NCBI GenBank assembly: GCA_977017575.1 | Contig: CDRNVI010000026.1 | Coordinates: 434,001 to 498,000, forward strand | From: Paramoeba atlantica | Lineage: Eukaryota > Discosea | Direction of reading: 5' to 3' | Length of the DNA stretch: 64,000 nt | Part shown: piece by piece, positions 60,700 to 64,000 of the stretch | Layout of the letters: the number at the start of each line of letters is the position of its first letter | Position numbering within the stretch: the stretch's first letter is position 1 | Translations under genes and position numbers: made by a program | The notes under the pieces: generated by a model | Told to the model about the DNA's origin: nothing | The model's input: the letters and a program-made list of their open reading frames with translations, nothing else | Database searches by the model: none

Positions 60700-61140
60700 A
60701 AAGATATCCCGTTTGGCCGACTAGGGCTATGGGATCGTAGCAGGAATCTCCGTTACAGAGAAACCTCTACGTCGGTCTGAGTCTCTTTTTAAGTGGGGCT
60801 GAGCAACCTCTCCGTTTCCGGAAGAGTACGGGCGTCAGAATCTCACCACCGAAAACTCATCAAGGGACGTAGAGTGAGGACGCACTCATTCACCAGCGAT
60901 CCCAAAGGGACGACCAGTGCCCTGAACGGGTTACCACTTTTGAGAGCAGTTACGATAAAGTAAAGTGTCGAAGCACTTCATACAAGTACGAGGGCAAACT
61001 TACCAACGAAGTTTGCTCTTTACTTCGATCAGATATAAACTATACTATTCGGTATATACTATTCTCTGACAGTCACTGAAGGTCAGGATGACTATAAATA
61101 GGACGAAGTGAAGTGGGGGGCGAAGCACTGGAGTTCAAAC
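60700..61140. ncRNA. Candidate structured RNA (nested complementarity)
   Basis: GGGATCG (60731-60737) can pair with CGATCCC (60897-60903). Nested inside, CTCTACGTC (60765-60773) pairs with GACGTAGAG (60866-60874). Inside again, CTCTCCG and CGGAAGAG form a hairpin near 60812-60828. Further hairpins are GGGCAAACTT/AAGTTTGCTC (61001-61022) and AAGTG/CACTT (60963-60978). No known RNA family is recognised and the strand is unknown. Confidence 0.35.
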
Positions 61141-61802
61141 TTACTGTACAAAGGTGTTACACAAAAAAGTAAATGGAACTTTTGGTTGCGTGAAACCATC
61201 TTTAATAATGCCTTCAGACACTTGAATTAAAGAATTTACTCAACTTTTGCTGTTTCGGATCTTCGGACGCGGCGCCGGTTTTTGGATAGCGAGAAGACAT
61301 GTTTTTATGAATTTGAAATTTCCGCTTCAGAATATTTCGCCCAACATCATTCCCTTTTTTGATTTAATATTTTCCTGAACTTTTGTGGCGTAAAAATATT
61401 TCTACATGATAATTTAGAATTGTAAAATCAATGCCTAAGTAAATTCAGTGATAGTTCGTATATAGATTTATATTGTATGCAACCTAAATGCTAAATATTT
61501 CTAAAACGATATACATTAAGTAAGTTCATAAAATATCCGGCTAATTTCCACTATAATTTTTCATCACCTGCCCAACTTACGAATGGGAAATTTCTCGTCT
61601 ACAGTTCGTTCTCCAGTCGCAAAGGAGGAAGAAAGAGGAAATCTTAGAAGATCAAAGATAAATATCTTTATTTATCTAAGCTAAATCGGAAAGAAGGAAA
61701 TCCTAGAAGATCTTCGTGGAGCCCAGAGTATCGCGTCATCCTCGTGTGCCCACACGCTTCGGGAGAGATCAAAACGGGTAATTTTCGCTATATTTTGATT
61801 AT
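61141..61802. other. Gene-poor region
   Basis: AT-rich. A short direct repeat around GGAAATCYTAGAAGATC occurs at 61638 and 61699. No gene recognised. Confidence 0.4.
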
Positions 61803-64000
61803 TCAAAGGAGGACCGATGCATTTTTCCTGCCCATTGCGATGGCCGTGGTCTCGTTTATCCCTGAGTATCGTAGTAGAGTACTGAGATGCTTGTGGTTTG
61901 CAATTCTCATGACATGCTCGAGTTCCACTTTCCCCTGAGCCATGTACCGCATCAGCGTACGTACTGCTCCGTGCTTGATTGAGTGGGAAGAGAATGCGTT
62001 GCCGAACTTGGCCCGAAGAAACTGTGTTACTTGCATTGTTGTCACTGGAGCCACCTTTTGCCGCGGGCGAAGGTGACGAATATAATCGTAAATCTCTTGT
62101 AAATACTTTCCCTCGATCACTACGAAGCTGTCTGGGCGGTAAGGCTGATTTTTGTCGTTTTGGTTTTGCGCCCCCAGTAAATGACTATTCTGGTCGGAGT
62201 TAACAGTATGAAATCTTGTCTTGTTAGGTTCGCCACTTCTCCAATTCGTGAAGCTGTTTTGTATGCGATTTTTACGACCGCAGCCACATCGAAGGGCACG
62301 GTCCGAACAGCGAGTTCGAGATTCCAAGGTGATATTGGCTCCGCTTGATGTATTGGTTCTGCTGCCCCTTGTCTCGTTAAGACCTTTGCGTACATCTCGG
62401 CTCTGTGAGGTTTTGCATCGATCTCCTTCAAAACTGACATTAAATGGCTTAAGTACGTTCTTTTTGTTTGTATCGACACATCCAGGGATCTGATATAAGA
62501 GACGATACCCTCGTCGTTTAAGGCATAATTTTTTGTGCTCAGGCCCCTTAGCAGACGTATCCTTGTCTCCCATGTTCTGGGTGTCCAACAATTTTTTAAA
62601 TCATCGCGTGTCGTTTCGCTCTTTGCCTTCAAGACGTGCTTCAGAAAATAGTCTGCCTTTTTGTCTCATGATTCCGTCATTGCTGGAATTAATACGTTCA
62701 GATGATCTACTTGCGATACTTTCGTTCGGACAAGCGTTGAATAAGATGGCCGGAATCTTCGAGCTACAGGAGCGCAACTGTTGACCTGTGACGTTTTGAT
62801 AATTTCCGTGGTTTTTTTCTTTTTCTGTTCTCTCAGAGACATATTTTCCGTATGTTGCGCTGTTTCCCGTTTTGTGATTTCTATTTGCTGGACGTGGTTT
62901 GCCGATGTTATTAGATGTGCATTGTTTGTTCGCGTTGCTGGACACGTTTCCTGGGGGAGAGTCATATAATCGGCTTGTTTTAGTAATTGATAAGTTTGGG
63001 GAAGGAGCGTATAACTTACTGGTTGTAATTGACGTACTCGTTTTGCTGTATGGTTTGAAAACTGGCTTTCTGCCGGGAGGCGGACTGTAGCTAGTCATCT
63101 TGTTGCGCCAGGCCCCCCTGTGGAAAAATCCTGACCACCACGGTAGCGTACTCCAGGTCTCCCTCGTGAGTATGATCTACCATGTCCACCTGCGAATCCC
63201 CGAGAATAAGCACGTGAATAAGAAGGGAAATAATTTGACTGAGTATTAGGGTATTGTGACCTGAAACTGTACCGATAAGGAGCTTGAGCTCTGTTGTAAT
63301 CAATACTCCGGCGCAACATAGTACCCAAACTATCGTTTGGCTCACAAGAATTCGAATACTGTGTAACGATGTACTGGGAGTCACCTCCTCTCATAATGGC
63401 AAGTTTCATGCGCAACATATCAAGAACGTGTTGTCCTTGTTGCGCATGCGCTGGGTACATGTGGGCATCAATGCCTCCACGTGCAAATGCGTCTCGAAGA
63501 AAATACATTAAATCATCCCATGCCTCCAACACTGATTGTGGCATGCTCACAAGCACATGCAATTCCGAGCGAATTCGCTGGACCAGGATCTCTAGTGCGA
63601 ACTTGTTGTCCGAAGAGAAATATACATTATAAGTCTTAATGTCATAAATTTTGAACTGGAGTTCCTTGACATCATTCTCTGGTCCATCCCCCCCACACTT
63701 CATGAGTTCAATGCGTTTGTATTTTACTCCTGCATTTGGAATTGAGTAGACACAGTCATTCCGAAATATCACGTCCAGCTTAACCCTACCTTGTTCATCC
63801 AATACTGCGCGCGGTGAACCAATCCATGTTGCGTCACGTTCCGGGACAAAAGTTTCGCTGTACCAGGTGACCTTGATCTCACAATCACGTACTTCTAAAG
63901 CGGCAGCGATTTCGTTTATTTTGTCTCCCAGTTCGTGGTCTGTCATCGTGGAAGCTCCGTAAAGGGCAGGATCGATTGCAATTGAGGTCGTGACTGTGGT
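61803..64000 (-). mobile_element. Fossil tyrosine-recombinase retroelement (DIRS/TATE-like or Crypton-like), running off the window
   Basis: Three closely packed - strand parts. 63095 to at least 63946 (open to the window edge) encodes an RG-rich-tailed, possibly gag-like protein. 62601-63098 encodes a Ser/Thr/Asn-rich linker protein. 61803-62632 encodes a tyrosine recombinase, recognisable by its core-binding region, an RIGEVANL box and an HSIKHGAVRTLM / HKHLSTLLRYSG C-terminal box. Such recombinases occur in DIRS and TATE retroelements of protists and in Cryptons. No reverse transcriptase is in the window, so the class is open. The recombinase part looks broken, with about one break. The first part looks whole as far as it is visible. 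The moderate decay suggests a fairly young insertion. Confidence 0.55.

Noticed and set aside
60700-61140. Ribosomal RNA, 5S RNA, hammerhead or RNase P RNA
   Set aside because: I compared the conserved cores I know (5S internal box, hammerhead CTGATGA/GAAA, RNase P boxes) and found no convincing match.

Overview
The window looks like nuclear DNA from a euglenozoan protist, most likely a kinetoplastid. Three observations support this. Bases 1543-16642 hold nine intron-free genes, all on the + strand, several preceded by pyrimidine tracts ending in AG, as expected for a polycistronic unit resolved by trans-splicing. A spliced-leader-like RNA core (ACAGTTTCTGTAC, then a TTG|GT splice boundary) lies at 54598-54619. 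Non-LTR elements of two kinds (restriction-like-endonuclease type and APE/RNase H type) are present. The species cannot be named from sequence alone, and an unusual or divergent lineage is possible.

Layout. Bases 1-201 are the 3' end of an unknown gene. Bases 1543-16642 are the gene-dense unit: an unknown protein, aspartyl-tRNA synthetase, LRR protein, M16-family protein, LRR protein, RRM/zinc-knuckle/RS protein, LRR protein, 14-3-3, LRR protein. From AspRS onward, conserved cellular genes alternate strictly with LRR genes carrying the same N-terminal cap. Bases 16643-25400 are repeat-rich: two 3' pieces of RT/restriction-like-endonuclease LINEs on the - strand, a pair of A-tailed short repeats, three covarying hairpins, a 96-bp satellite and a 0.55-kb polypyrimidine tract.

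Bases 25538-49609 are a head-to-tail duplication of a 12,036-bp unit with no difference seen between copies. The unit carries an IS30-family transposase gene split by a 4.07-kb Mutator-like element, a mariner element split by a 1.07-kb hAT-type MITE, palindromic repeat modules, a 19-bp minisatellite, and a Merlin/ISXO2-type transposase split by a LINE. The target-site duplications allow the order of insertions to be read. The LINE's 5' region is a minisatellite containing a captured piece of an LRR gene.

Bases 52400-53012 hold five tRNA genes. Bases 54498-55263 hold another palindromic module, split by about 0.59 kb that carries the spliced-leader-like RNA and two compact folded units. Bases 55477-57699 are a two-gene Tc1/mariner element. 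Bases 57709-59775 are a TA-flanked element whose reading frames match no transposase I recognise. Bases 60222-61140 hold a dispersed repeat and a region of nested complementarity. The window ends in a fossil tyrosine-recombinase element running off the right edge.

The conserved genes cover translation (AspRS), mitochondrial M16-fold function, RNA processing (RRM/CCHC/RS) and phospho-signalling (14-3-3). The right two thirds is a nested-transposon landscape.
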